Source: GCA-2709075 sp964492555 (GTDB taxonomy: Bacteria > Pseudomonadota > Alphaproteobacteria > MPNO01 > UBA2964). From it: a stretch of DNA of 64,000 nucleotides. A program made the translations under genes and the position numbers. Location: positions 79,987 to 143,986 of the forward strand of contig CAZBKQ010000003.1 of NCBI GenBank assembly GCA_964492555.1. The letters are read 5' to 3'. The notes below the pieces were generated by a model that saw only the letters and a list, made by a program, of their open reading frames with translations, was not told the DNA's origin and did no database searches. Positions 26,327 to 33,929 of this stretch are shown piece by piece. Within the stretch, counting starts at the first letter, position 1. The number at the start of each line of letters is the position of its first letter.

Positions 26327-28131
26327 CTATCCGTCTGCTGCCTGAGACCACGGTAAACCGGATCGCCGCGGGCGAGGTCGTCGAGCGCCCGGCGTCGGTC
26401 GTCAAGGAGCTGGTGGAAAACGCCATCGATGCCGGCGCCGGCCGGGTCGATGTGACCATCACCGGGGGCGGGCAGGCATCGCTGGTCGTCGCCGATGACG
26501 GTGGCGGCATGAGCGCGGACGAGTTGGCGCTCGCGGTCGAGCGTCACGCGACATCGAAGCTGCCTGATGACGATCTGATTGAGATCGCCAATCTGGGGTT
26601 CCGGGGTGAGGCCTTGCCCTCGATCGGTTCCGTGGCGCGGTTGACCATCACAAGCCGGATCAAAGACGCTGACAGCGCCTGGACGCTGACGGTCGAAGGC
26701 GGTGACAAAGGCGCGCCGCGACCGGCCTCGCTCGGGGCGGGAACGCGGGTGGAGGTGCGGGACCTGTTCTATGCCACCCCGGCGCGGCTGAAATTCCTGA
26801 AGACCGACCGGACGGAGCTCACCCATATCCTCGATACCGTAAAGCGTCTCGCGATGGCGCGGCCCGATATTTCTTTTTCGGTATCGGATGAAAAGGGCGC
26901 GCGGCTTTCGCTGGATGCCGCGCAGGGTGATTTGCTGGATGCACGGCTGAAACGTCTCGGCGATGTTATGGGGCGTGAATTTTCCGAGAACGCCCTGCCG
27001 ATTGAGGCCGAACGCGGTCCCTTGCGCCTGACCGGCTATGCCGGGCTGCCGACCCTGAATCAGGCTTTCGCGCGGTCGCAATTCCTGTTCGTCAATGGCC
27101 GTCCGGTACGCGATCCGTTGTTGCGCGGCGCGGTACGCGGGGCCTATCAGGATTTTCTGGCCCGCGACCGGCACCCGATGGTGGCGCTTTATCTGGAGCT
27201 CCCGGCGCGGGAGGTCGATGTCAATGTTCATCCGATGAAGACGGAGGTGCGCTTTCGCGATGCCGGCGCGGTGCGGGGCTTGATCGTCGGCGCGTTGCGC
27301 CACGCGTTGGCCGAGGCGGGCCATCGGGCCTCGACCACCGTCGCGCAGCAGACGCTGGGATCGTTCCGGCCGGAGGGCGGCGGTCCATCCGTTCCTTGGC
27401 GCGGCGGGTGCGGTGTTGGCGCGCCGCGCGCCACGGGTTTTGCGGAGGCACAGGCGGCTTACGCGCCCTTGCCGGGCACCGAGGCCCCGTCCGCGCCGCC
27501 CGGCGAGACGCCCGTTCCGGACGCGGATTTGGAACCGGTTCCGCATGAGCTTTATCCGCTCGGCGCCGCGCGGGCGCAGCTGCATGAAACCTATATTGTC
27601 GCGCAGACCGCCGAGGGGATCGTTATCGTCGATCAGCACGCCGCCCACGAACGGCTGGTCTATGAGCAGATGAAAGAGGCGCTTGGTTCCGGTGGGGTCG
27701 CGCGGCAGGGGCTGTTGCTGCCCGAAGTGGTCGAAATGGAAGAGGCTGATTGCGACCGGCTGCTCGGGCGTGCCGGACAGCTGGCGGAATTGGGGCTGGT
27801 GATCGAATCCTTCGGCGGCGGAGCGGTAGTGGTGCGCGAAGTGCCCGCCATGCTCGGTCAGGCCGACGTAAGGGGTCTGTTGCGCGATCTGGCGCAAGAG
27901 CTGGTGGAACTCGGCGACGGCATGTCGCTGAAAGAACGGCTGGAGGATGTTTGCGCCACCATGGCCTGTCACGGCAGCGTGCGGGCGGGCAGGCGGCTCA
28001 GCCAGCCGGAGATGAACGCGCTGCTGCGCCAGATGGAGGCGACGCCGCATTCGGGCCAATGCAATCACGGCCGCCCGACCTATGTCGAATTACGGCTCGC
28101 CGATATCGAAAAGCTTTTCGGACGGCGTTGA
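26323..28131 (+). CDS. mutL: DNA mismatch repair protein MutL (endonuclease-type)
   Basis: MutL couples MutS mismatch recognition to strand incision. The N-terminal GHKL ATPase motifs are present (ENAIDAGA, DDGGGM, GFRGEALPSIGSV). The C-terminal domain has DQHAAHERLVYEQ, which fits the DQHA-x2-E-x4-E endonuclease motif, and ACHGSVRAG plus GQCNHGRPT for metal binding, so this MutL should nick DNA itself, as expected in bacteria without MutH. A Pro/Ala-rich linker (about residues 345-405) joins the domains. It starts within the pgi stop codon; 602 residues. Confidence 0.96.
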   Translation: MTIRLLPETTVNRIAAGEVVERPASVVKELVENAIDAGAGRVDVTITGGGQASLVVADDGGGMSADELALAVERHATSKLPDDDLIEIANLGFRGEALPSIGSVARLTITSRIKDADSAWTLTVEGGDKGAPRPASLGAGTRVEVRDLFYATPARLKFLKTDRTELTHILDTVKRLAMARPDISFSVSDEKGARLSLDAAQGDLLDARLKRLGDVMGREFSENALPIEAERGPLRLTGYAGLPTLNQAFARSQFLFVNGRPVRDPLLRGAVRGAYQDFLARDRHPMVALYLELPAREVDVNVHPMKTEVRFRDAGAVRGLIVGALRHALAEAGHRASTTVAQQTLGSFRPEGGGPSVPWRGGCGVGAPRATGFAEAQAAYAPLPGTEAPSAPPGETPVPDADLEPVPHELYPLGAARAQLHETYIVAQTAEGIVIVDQHAAHERLVYEQMKEALGSGGVARQGLLLPEVVEMEEADCDRLLGRAGQLAELGLVIESFGGGAVVVREVPAMLGQADVRGLLRDLAQELVELGDGMSLKERLEDVCATMACHGSVRAGRRLSQPEMNALLRQMEATPHSGQCNHGRPTYVELRLADIEKLFGRR

Positions 28132-28137
28132 TATTTC

Positions 28138-28566
28138 TTATCCGCCAAGCGCCAATGCCAGCCGGTTATGGCTGTTTATTGTGACGATGGCGAACGTCAG
28201 ATCGGTCAGTTCCGCCTCGTCGAAGCTGGCCCGCGCGGTCTCGTATTCGCTATCCGAAACGCCGGAATCGGCGATTTCCGTGACGGTTTCCGCCCAGGCG
28301 AAGGCGGCGCGCTCACGGTCGGTAAAACATTTGGCATCCCGCCATTTAGCCAGGTTTTCCAGCCTTTCTTCCGCTTCGCCGATTTCTTCGCGCAGAACCC
28401 TGGAATGATGCGCGATGCAATGCCCGCAGCCATTGATTTGCGAAACGCGTAATTTTACGAGCTCGATCAAGCCGTAAGGAACCGCGCAAGACTTGCTGTA
28501 TGTCACGAGTCCGCTCAGCAATGCCCAGGGCTCCTTCGCGATATGTCGATAATCAATGCGTACCAT
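28138..28566 (-). CDS. Carboxymuconolactone decarboxylase/AhpD-like peroxidase family protein
   Basis: A 142-residue all-helical AhpD-like protein with the redox pair Cys47-x2-Cys50 in INGCGHCIAHHSRVLRE, including the His three residues after the second Cys. Proteins with CxxC-x3-H reduce peroxides. The ATG at 28566 has GGAG at 7 nt and is preferred to a TTG at 28578. It follows rsmD after 12 nt on the same strand. It ends 6 nt from mutL on the other strand. Confidence 0.88.
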   Translation of the reverse strand: MVRIDYRHIAKEPWALLSGLVTYSKSCAVPYGLIELVKLRVSQINGCGHCIAHHSRVLREEIGEAEERLENLAKWRDAKCFTDRERAAFAWAETVTEIADSGVSDSEYETARASFDEAELTDLTFAIVTINSHNRLALALGG

Positions 28567-28578
28567 GCCAGTCTCCAA

Positions 28579-29148
28579 TTAGGCCGCCCGCCATCGCAAA
28601 AACGTAATCAGCGCCTTTCCGTATTTGCGTTGGTCGAGGATCACGGCTTCTTCCGGCCAATCCGGTTTTTCCTTTGCGCCGGTCTCGATGACGCAGAGCG
28701 CGCCGTCTTCGATCCAACCCGCCTTTGCCAGCGCGGCCAGCGCCGGGGCGGCAAAGTCCTGGAAATAAGGCGGGTCGAGAAAGATCAGCGAACAGGGTTC
28801 CCGCGGCCGCACCGGGGCGAGGCAATCGCCCGACAGGATATCCATCCGGCTCAACAGGTCGAGTTTTTCGGCGTTTGCGCGGCAGCATTCCAGCGCTGTC
28901 CGGTCGATATCGATGCAGGTCGCGAATGCCGCGCCGCGAGACAAGGCTTCCAGCGCCATCGCGCCGGTGCCGGAAAACCCGTCGAGAACGCGCACCTCCC
29001 GGACCGCATCGCCCGCGCCGATCCGCACATTGCCGTGGCAGAGGCTGTTGAACACGGCCTCGCGCACCCGGTCCGCGGTGGGACGCAAAGCGCCGCCCGG
29101 CGGTGCCGATAACGGTCTGCCTCTATGGGTTCCGGCGACGATGCGCAT
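28579..29148 (-). CDS. rsmD: 16S rRNA (guanine966-N2)-methyltransferase
   Basis: RsmD methylates G966 of 16S rRNA. The protein (189 residues) has the N-terminal RIVAGTHRGRPLSAPPG and RPTADRVREAVFNSL motifs, the SAM loop LDGFSGTGAMALEALSRG, and the catalytic FLDPPYF (DPPY). It overlaps the upstream pseudouridine synthase gene by 26 nt on the same strand. The rluB-rsmD order is common in alphaproteobacteria. Confidence 0.95.
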   Translation of the reverse strand: MRIVAGTHRGRPLSAPPGGALRPTADRVREAVFNSLCHGNVRIGAGDAVREVRVLDGFSGTGAMALEALSRGAAFATCIDIDRTALECCRANAEKLDLLSRMDILSGDCLAPVRPREPCSLIFLDPPYFQDFAAPALAALAKAGWIEDGALCVIETGAKEKPDWPEEAVILDQRKYGKALITFLRWRAA

Positions 29149-29944
29149 GTTTTCTCACCCCCGCCTTTTTGCGGCCTGCCGGCGGCTTGCGGGGTTTGGG
29201 CCGGGTATGGGCCGCGCGTTCCGCGCCGGTCTGGTCGGCGATGACATGGGCCGGTACTTCGCGCAGATCGCCGCGCGCCAGATTGCCGAGATGGAACGGG
29301 CCGTAGGATACGCGGATCAGCCGGTTCACCTTGAGCCCGATATGCTCCATCACGCGGCGGATTTCCCGGTTCTTGCCCTCGCGCAAGGTAACAGACAGCC
29401 ATGAATTTCTGGCCTGTTTCTGTTCCAGAAACGCCTCTATCGGTCCGTAACGGACGCCTTCGACCGTGACCCCGTCCGCCAGCGCGGCAAGCGCCTTTTC
29501 CTCCGGCGCGCCATAGACCCGGACGCGGTAGCGCCGTACCCAACCGGTTTCCGGCAGCTCCAGCTTCCGGGCCAGCGCGCCGTCATTGGTCAGAAGAATC
29601 AGCCCCTCGGAATTGAAATCAAGCCGTCCGACCAGCATGACGCGCGGCAGGTCCTTGGGCAGCTGTTCGAACAATGTCGGGCGTTCTTGCGGATCGCGGT
29701 TGGTGCAGAGTATGCCCGGTGCCTTGTGATAGCGCCAAAGCCGGGCGCGTTCCGGTGCCGCGATCTCCTTGCCGTCCACCGCTATGATGTCGGCATCGGT
29801 CACCAGCGTTGCCGGGGTATCGATGGTCTGGCCGCCGATGCTGACGCGGCCATCGGCGATCATCCGCTCGGCCTCGCGGCGGGAGCAAACCCCGGCGCGC
29901 GACAATCTCTTGGCGATGCGTTCGCCTTTGGCTTCCTCGTTCAT
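29123..29944 (-). CDS. RluB-type pseudouridine synthase
   Basis: The 273-residue protein has an S4 domain (residues about 8-60, RIAKRLSRAGVCSRREAERMI) and a RsuA/RluB catalytic domain with the nucleophile Asp in GRLDFNSEGLILLTNDG and the KNREIRRVMEHIG motif. Such enzymes make pseudouridine in 23S (RluB/E/F) or 16S (RsuA) rRNA; RluB is the best guess. The last 40 residues are very basic and low in complexity. It overlaps the PuuD-like gene by 4 nt (ATGA) and rsmD by 26 nt, so an operon is likely. Confidence 0.9.
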   Translation of the reverse strand: MNEEAKGERIAKRLSRAGVCSRREAERMIADGRVSIGGQTIDTPATLVTDADIIAVDGKEIAAPERARLWRYHKAPGILCTNRDPQERPTLFEQLPKDLPRVMLVGRLDFNSEGLILLTNDGALARKLELPETGWVRRYRVRVYGAPEEKALAALADGVTVEGVRYGPIEAFLEQKQARNSWLSVTLREGKNREIRRVMEHIGLKVNRLIRVSYGPFHLGNLARGDLREVPAHVIADQTGAERAAHTRPKPRKPPAGRKKAGVRKHAHRRRNP

Positions 29945-30651
29945 CGGCAGGCACCGATCAGCGCGTTGAAAATCGCGCGGTCGCCGTCATTGATGCCGTA
30001 TTCGGGATGCCATTGCACGCCGAGGCAAAAGCGTTTGCCGGGATGTTCGATCCCTTCAACCACCCCGTCGGGCGCGACGGCGTTGACGATGACCGGATCG
30101 GCGGTGGCGGCGACGGCCTGATGATGCGCGGTGTTTACCGTCATCGCCGTGTTTCCGGCAATTTCATGCAGCAGCGTTCCGGCGGTAATGCCGATTTCGT
30201 GCGCCGGTTCGGAACGCGGCGTTTTCTGTTCGTGTTCCAGCGCGTTTTCAATTTCATCCGGGATATGCTGGATCAGCGTTCCGCCGAGAATCACATTCAG
30301 GAGCTGCTCGCCGCCGCATATGCCGAGCAGCGGCATGTCGCCTTCCACCGCGCCGCGTGTGATGGCGATTTCGAACGCCGTGCGCCGTTCCTTCAGCTTG
30401 ACCGTATCGTGCCGCGTCTCCGCGCCGAACAACGCCGGGTCGACATCGAAATGCCCGCCGGTAACGATCAGCCCATCGATCATTCCCAGATAGTCTTCGG
30501 CCAATTCCGGCTCATGCGGCAGGGCGAGCGGCAGGCCGCCCGCCGCCGCTACCGCGCCGCAATAATTGTCGCGCAGTGCGTACCACGGGCTTGCGGCATA
30601 GCCGCCCGCGTCCTCATGATCGAGGGTAAGGCCGATAACGGGTCTGGACAT
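29941..30651 (-). CDS. Gamma-glutamyl-gamma-aminobutyrate hydrolase family protein (peptidase C26)
   Basis: A class I glutamine-amidotransferase-like hydrolase of 236 residues related to PuuD. The nucleophile Cys is in LLGICGGEQLLNVILGG and the catalytic His in LGVQWHPEYG. PuuD-type enzymes hydrolyse gamma-glutamyl amides such as gamma-Glu-GABA in putrescine use, but no other Puu gene is present, so the substrate is open. It begins the operon PuuD-like, RluB-type, rsmD, AhpD-like. Confidence 0.88.
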   Translation of the reverse strand: MSRPVIGLTLDHEDAGGYAASPWYALRDNYCGAVAAAGGLPLALPHEPELAEDYLGMIDGLIVTGGHFDVDPALFGAETRHDTVKLKERRTAFEIAITRGAVEGDMPLLGICGGEQLLNVILGGTLIQHIPDEIENALEHEQKTPRSEPAHEIGITAGTLLHEIAGNTAMTVNTAHHQAVAATADPVIVNAVAPDGVVEGIEHPGKRFCLGVQWHPEYGINDGDRAIFNALIGACR

Positions 30652-30683
30652 GGCGCAACCATAGAACCCGCCGGGATTCGTGC

Positions 30684-30715
30684 AAGAAAAAGGGGCGCGG
30701 TAAAAACCGCGCCCC
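30684..30715 (-). terminator. Intrinsic terminator for the TctC-type gene
   Basis: Read on the minus strand, a perfect 9-bp GC stem (GGGGCGCGG / CCGCGCCCC, 6-nt loop) is followed by TTTTTCTTG. It lies 25 nt after the stop of the binding-protein gene, and isolates that gene from the PuuD-like operon beyond. Confidence 0.85.
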
Positions 30716-30739
30716 CGGTAGTCCGGTTATTGCCGGGAA

Positions 30740-31750
30740 TTATTTCGTATAGCCGAGTACCTTCGAGGCCCGCTTGAGAATGGGCTTCGGCGTTTTCATC
30801 AGCTCATCGATATTGTCCTGAACCTGTTTTCCGCTTAGCGGCGCCAGGTCCATCTTGCGTTTCTTGGCGTCGGCCAGGAAGACAGGATCTTTCATGACCT
30901 TGTCAAAGGCCGTGCGGAGCGACGCCACCTGGGCCTTGGAGGCACCGGGCGGAAAGCCGACGATCCGTGCCATGGTCACCGGAGCGGAGATCAGCTTGGC
31001 GACCGCCACGTCTTCCGGCTTTACCAACTCATGGATAAGTGGCGCATATTTGATCGGGTCGATCCGCTGCAAACCGGCTTGAACCAGAACACGAATTTTG
31101 CCGCTCTTGATCCATTCGGGACGCTGGAGGTTCCAGCTCTGGAAGGAGCCGCCACGGCCCTCGGCTTCACCCTTCTCCATCGCGAGGACCATGTTCCGCG
31201 TTCCCCGGTAACCCAGGACGATCTTGAACTTGGTGCCCATCAGGCTGTTCATCAGGGTCGGGTAAATATAGGTTTCCGATCCCTTGCCCGATGCGGCGAT
31301 CACGATTTCCTTTTTGGTGGCGTCCTCCCATGATTTGGCGACACTGGAAAAGACGGTAATCGTGGAATTCAATTCCGCCATATTGCCGATCCAGTGAAAC
31401 TTGCTCATGTCGAACTTGATGCCGCGCGGGCGGATCAGCTGAAAAAGCGGATGAGTCCAGAACGGCATCAGCAGGGTGGAGCCGTCTTTTGCCGCCGCAT
31501 TATAGACATAGTTGGAGGCCTTTACCCCGCCCGAACCGGGCATGTTCGTCACGAGTATCGACGGTTTCCCCGGGATATATTTGGCAAGATACTGGGCCAA
31601 TGTGCGTGAATAGAGATCGTACCCGCCACCGGCACCCGCACCAATATAAAACCGGATGGTTTTGTCCTTATAGAGTTGCGCCGATGCGGGCATCGCCGCC
31701 AGCGCGCCGGCGACCGCGGCCACCGCAGTTAAACCTTTGAGTATTTTCAT
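30740..31750 (-). CDS. TctC/Bug-type tripartite tricarboxylate transporter substrate-binding protein (orphan)
   Basis: A 336-residue periplasmic binding protein with a signal peptide ending ASA-Q (about residue 23) and the family-typical TIRFYIGAGAGGGYDLYSRTLAQYL and NMPGSGGVKASNYVY segments. Bug proteins bind carboxylates by two conserved water-mediated contacts. No TctA or TctB membrane gene is in the window, so it must use a partner elsewhere or act as a sensor. GGAGG lies before the ATG at 31750. It is divergent from a racemase-like gene, which suggests a shared substrate or regulation. Confidence 0.88.
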   Translation of the reverse strand: MKILKGLTAVAAVAGALAAMPASAQLYKDKTIRFYIGAGAGGGYDLYSRTLAQYLAKYIPGKPSILVTNMPGSGGVKASNYVYNAAAKDGSTLLMPFWTHPLFQLIRPRGIKFDMSKFHWIGNMAELNSTITVFSSVAKSWEDATKKEIVIAASGKGSETYIYPTLMNSLMGTKFKIVLGYRGTRNMVLAMEKGEAEGRGGSFQSWNLQRPEWIKSGKIRVLVQAGLQRIDPIKYAPLIHELVKPEDVAVAKLISAPVTMARIVGFPPGASKAQVASLRTAFDKVMKDPVFLADAKKRKMDLAPLSGKQVQDNIDELMKTPKPILKRASKVLGYTK

Positions 31751-31757
31751 CGTTAAT

Positions 31758-31887
31758 CCTCCCTTGGTCGATGGAACTGGTTTGTTCACCGTTGAGCCTA
31801 GCGGAGAATGGCCGCGTTGAAAATGCGCCATCCATCTTGTGCGCGGGTGGATCAGGCTCCACTATTCGTCAAACGATCCAAGGGAGG
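31758..31887. promoter_or_regulatory. Divergent promoter region with mirrored leader repeats
   Basis: The 142-nt region between the TctC-type gene and the racemase-like gene starts with CCTCCCTTGGTCG (31758-31770) and ends with CGATCCAAGGGAGG (31874-31887), an almost perfect inverted pair. Each copy includes the ribosome-binding site of its gene. The repeats may bind a regulator, or may simply reflect similar leaders. I cannot place -35/-10 boxes. Confidence 0.45.
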
Positions 31888-31892
31888 CATCA

Positions 31893-32633
31893 ATGGCGTT
31901 TTCAAGCTGGCGTGGAATTGTGGGGCTTATCAAGCCGACCATGCGGCCCGGCGGGCTGGAGGACATGATCCGGCTGTTGCCCGAGGGTGTTGGTGTGATC
32001 CCGCTCTATAACGATATCCGGCGCGGCGACCGCACCGAATTCAAGGACATCATGAAGGATTATGACGCCAAGGTCGCGGTGCTGGCCGAACAGGGCTGCG
32101 ATGTGATCCATCCTGAGGGCGCGCCGCCTTTCATGGTGATGGGGCTGGATGGCGAAGCGAAGAAAATCCGGGCCTGGGAACGCAAGCACAAGATTCCAAT
32201 CTTTACCTCCGGCACCAATCACATCGCGGCGCTGAAGGCGCTCAAGGTGAAGCGCATTGTCGGTGCCAGCTATTTCCGGGGTGAGATCAACGATACTTTC
32301 GCGGAATATTTCCGCGCCGCCGGTTTCGATGTGCTGGGTTTCGAAGGGATGGATGTCGATTTCAACCAGGCGCAGAATCTCGCCCCGCATCAGGTCTATG
32401 CCTTCATCAAGGATCTGGTTCTGCGCAACAAGCGCGCGCAGGGTATCTATATGCTGGGTACCGGCTGGAAGGTTCTCAGCATTATCGACATGCTGGAACA
32501 GGATCTGGGGCTGCCGGTCGTGCATCCCGTGCCGTCGCGTGTCTGGGAGTTCCAGAAGCGGCTGCGGATAAACGAACCGCGAGACGGGTACGGACAGCTT
32601 CTCGCCACCCTGCCGGAATTCGCCAAGAAATAG
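31893..32633 (+). CDS. Asp/Glu racemase-superfamily protein (maleate isomerase/arylmalonate decarboxylase-like) lacking the usual cysteines
   Basis: The 246-residue protein follows the layout of maleate isomerases and arylmalonate decarboxylases: a first half with LAEQGCDVIHPEGAPPFMVMG, IPIFTSGTNHIAALKALKVK, then ASYFRGEINDTFAEYFRAAG, and a second half with IYMLGTGWKVLSIIDMLEQD and LPVVHPVPSRVWEF. In active members a Cys occurs in the first loop and in an SCT motif of the second; here these read HPEGAP and LGT, so both catalytic cysteines seem absent. GGAGG precedes the ATG at 31893. It lies 4 nt before tadA but is functionally more likely tied to the divergent binding-protein gene. Confidence 0.75.
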   Translation: MAFSSWRGIVGLIKPTMRPGGLEDMIRLLPEGVGVIPLYNDIRRGDRTEFKDIMKDYDAKVAVLAEQGCDVIHPEGAPPFMVMGLDGEAKKIRAWERKHKIPIFTSGTNHIAALKALKVKRIVGASYFRGEINDTFAEYFRAAGFDVLGFEGMDVDFNQAQNLAPHQVYAFIKDLVLRNKRAQGIYMLGTGWKVLSIIDMLEQDLGLPVVHPVPSRVWEFQKRLRINEPRDGYGQLLATLPEFAKK

Positions 32634-32637
32634 ACCG

Positions 32638-33263
32638 ATGATTTCGCCCGTCAGCCCGGCCAACCGCTCCTTTATGGAGATGGCGCTGGAAGAAGCATCG
32701 GAAGCCGCCCTGCGCGAGGAAGTGCCCGTCGGCGCGCTCATCGTTGATCCGGCGGCCGGGGAAATTCTCGCCGCGGCCGGAAACCGGACGGAGGAGCTCA
32801 AGGACGCGACGGCGCATGCCGAGATGCTGGTGCTGCGCGAGGCATCGGCGAAATATGGCGGACAAAGGCTGCTCGGTTGCGATCTCTATGTGACGCTTGA
32901 GCCCTGTCCGATGTGCGCGGCGGCGATTTCATTCGCGCGAATCAGACGGCTTTATTTCGGGGCGTCAGATCCCAAGGGCGGCGGGGTTGAGGCGGGCCCC
33001 CGGATATTCGATCAGCCCACCTGCCATCACCGCCCGGAAGTCTATGGCGGGATTGATGAAATNNNNNNNNNNNNNNNNNNNNNNNNNNNNNNNNNNNNNN
33101 NNNNNNNNNNNNNNNNNNNNNNNNNNNNNNNNNNNNNNNNNNNNNNNNNNNNNNNNNNNNNNTCGATCAGCCCACCTGCCATCACCGCCCGGAAGTCTAT
33201 GGCGGGATTGATGAAATACGCTCGCGCGAAATGCTGAAGGAGTTTTTCGCCGTCCGGCGTTAA
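32638..33263 (+). CDS. tadA: tRNA-specific adenosine deaminase, interrupted by a scaffold gap
   Basis: TadA converts A34 to inosine in tRNA-Arg(ACG). The zinc site is intact: H60-A-E62 (ATAHAEMLV) and P-C90-P-M-C93 (LEPCPMCAAAI). The reading frame is broken only by 100 Ns (33063-33162) that are flanked by two identical 55-nt copies. Merging the copies removes 155 nt and gives a continuous 156-residue protein ending GGIDEIRSREMLKEFFAVRR, a normal TadA C terminus, with the stop at 33263. The gene itself is therefore almost certainly intact in the organism. Confidence 0.92.
33008..33062 (+). repeat. 55-nt contig-end overlap, left copy
   Basis: This segment of tadA is repeated without a mismatch at 33163-33217, directly across the N gap. 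The 55-nt length equals a common assembly k-mer, so it marks two contig ends that overlap and not a biological repeat. Confidence 0.92.
33063..33162. other. Assembly gap of 100 Ns
   Basis: Exactly 100 N characters separate the two 55-nt copies. A round number of Ns is a scaffolding placeholder of unknown size. Here the true gap is most likely zero, because joining the overlapping ends restores tadA. Confidence 0.97.
33163..33217 (+). repeat. 55-nt contig-end overlap, right copy
   Basis: Identical to 33008-33062. It should be collapsed onto that copy when the sequence is corrected. Confidence 0.92.
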
Positions 33264-33395
33264 TGAATTCTAATCGGGTTTCCGCCCGTTCCTGTGCATA
33301 TTAAGCGGTTCTTTACCGTGCCGATTAACCGCCTCTTCAAGGAATTCTGCGAAGGTGACTCCCGGTCTCGGAGCGCATTGGCGGGGTTCTTCAGG

Positions 33396-33746
33396 ATGAA
33401 GGTTAGGTCGATAGTTTTTGCCGGTATTTTGGGCGCGTTGGTGGTTTCCGACGGCGCGGTCGCGGCAGGCGGGCCATCGGGTCAGGGAAAAGACGCAAAG
33501 CAGAAAGACGACACGCTGGATGGTGTTCATGATTTGTCGCTGTTCAGCTTTTTGCAAAGCTATGGCCCGCGCGGCCGCGAATCCTATCCTGTGCTGGTGA
33601 CGTTGTGCGTCAAAGGGCGGGATGGCGCGGAATATTTCTGCTATAGCCAGCCGCGGCTTCGCGACGCGGTGTTGGGCGTTTTCTCCTTCGGGCGCGGCGT
33701 GCGCGATGCAAAGCACAATCTCGATCGTTACAAGCCGAAACTCTAG
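33396..33746 (+). CDS. Small secreted protein of unknown function, possibly cut short by an amber codon
   Basis: The 116-residue product has a signal peptide ending AVA (about residue 23), a polar linker, then LFSFLQSYGPRGRESYPVLVTLCVKG and QPRLRDAVLGVFSFG. The last part recalls the P-x-hRDAhhxxL region of FliL-like proteins, but that is only a resemblance. The reading frame ends at TAG (33744-33746) and then stays open, with protein-like sequence, to a TAA at 33875, 3 nt before a strong terminator. A nonsense mutation, read-through or base error are all possible. The ATG at 33396 starts the signal peptide; a longer frame from 33294 looks noncoding. Confidence 0.6.
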   Translation: MKVRSIVFAGILGALVVSDGAVAAGGPSGQGKDAKQKDDTLDGVHDLSLFSFLQSYGPRGRESYPVLVTLCVKGRDGAEYFCYSQPRLRDAVLGVFSFGRGVRDAKHNLDRYKPKL

Positions 33747-33875
33747 CGCGCGGTATCCCGCGTGGTCCCGCGCAAGGCGCTCAACGGTGTTGTGCTGCGC
33801 GCAGGGCAAAGCGCGGCGGAATTCACCCCGGACATCAATGTGACGCGTAGTGTTTGCAGAGCCTTGAACGAATAA
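33744..33875 (+). other. In-frame continuation after the TAG codon
   Basis: After the TAG the same frame encodes 42 residues (VVPRKALNGVVLRAG ... NVTRSVCRALNE) before TAA. The continuation keeps the basic/hydrophobic alternation of the preceding domain. Its stop abuts the terminator, as a true gene end would. It is best treated as the lost or conditionally translated C terminus of the preceding gene. Confidence 0.5.
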
Positions 33876-33878
33876 ACG

Positions 33879-33909
33879 AAAAACGCCGGCGGGTGAGGCC
33901 GGCGTTTTT
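33879..33909. terminator. Bidirectional intrinsic terminator
   Basis: AAAAACGCCGGC (33879-33890), a 7-nt loop and GCCGGCGTTTTT (33898-33909) form a perfect 12-bp stem with A and T tails on both sides. It can stop the small secreted protein gene on the plus strand and the UbiD pair on the minus strand. Confidence 0.9.
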
Positions 33910-33929
33910 GTTTCTGATGGAAGGCGGGA

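Noticed and set aside
26260..28068. Open frame of 602 codons antisense to mutL
   Set aside because: Length is a by-product of GC-rich codon bias on the opposite strand; the translation is low-complexity Arg/Gln/His-rich without domains.
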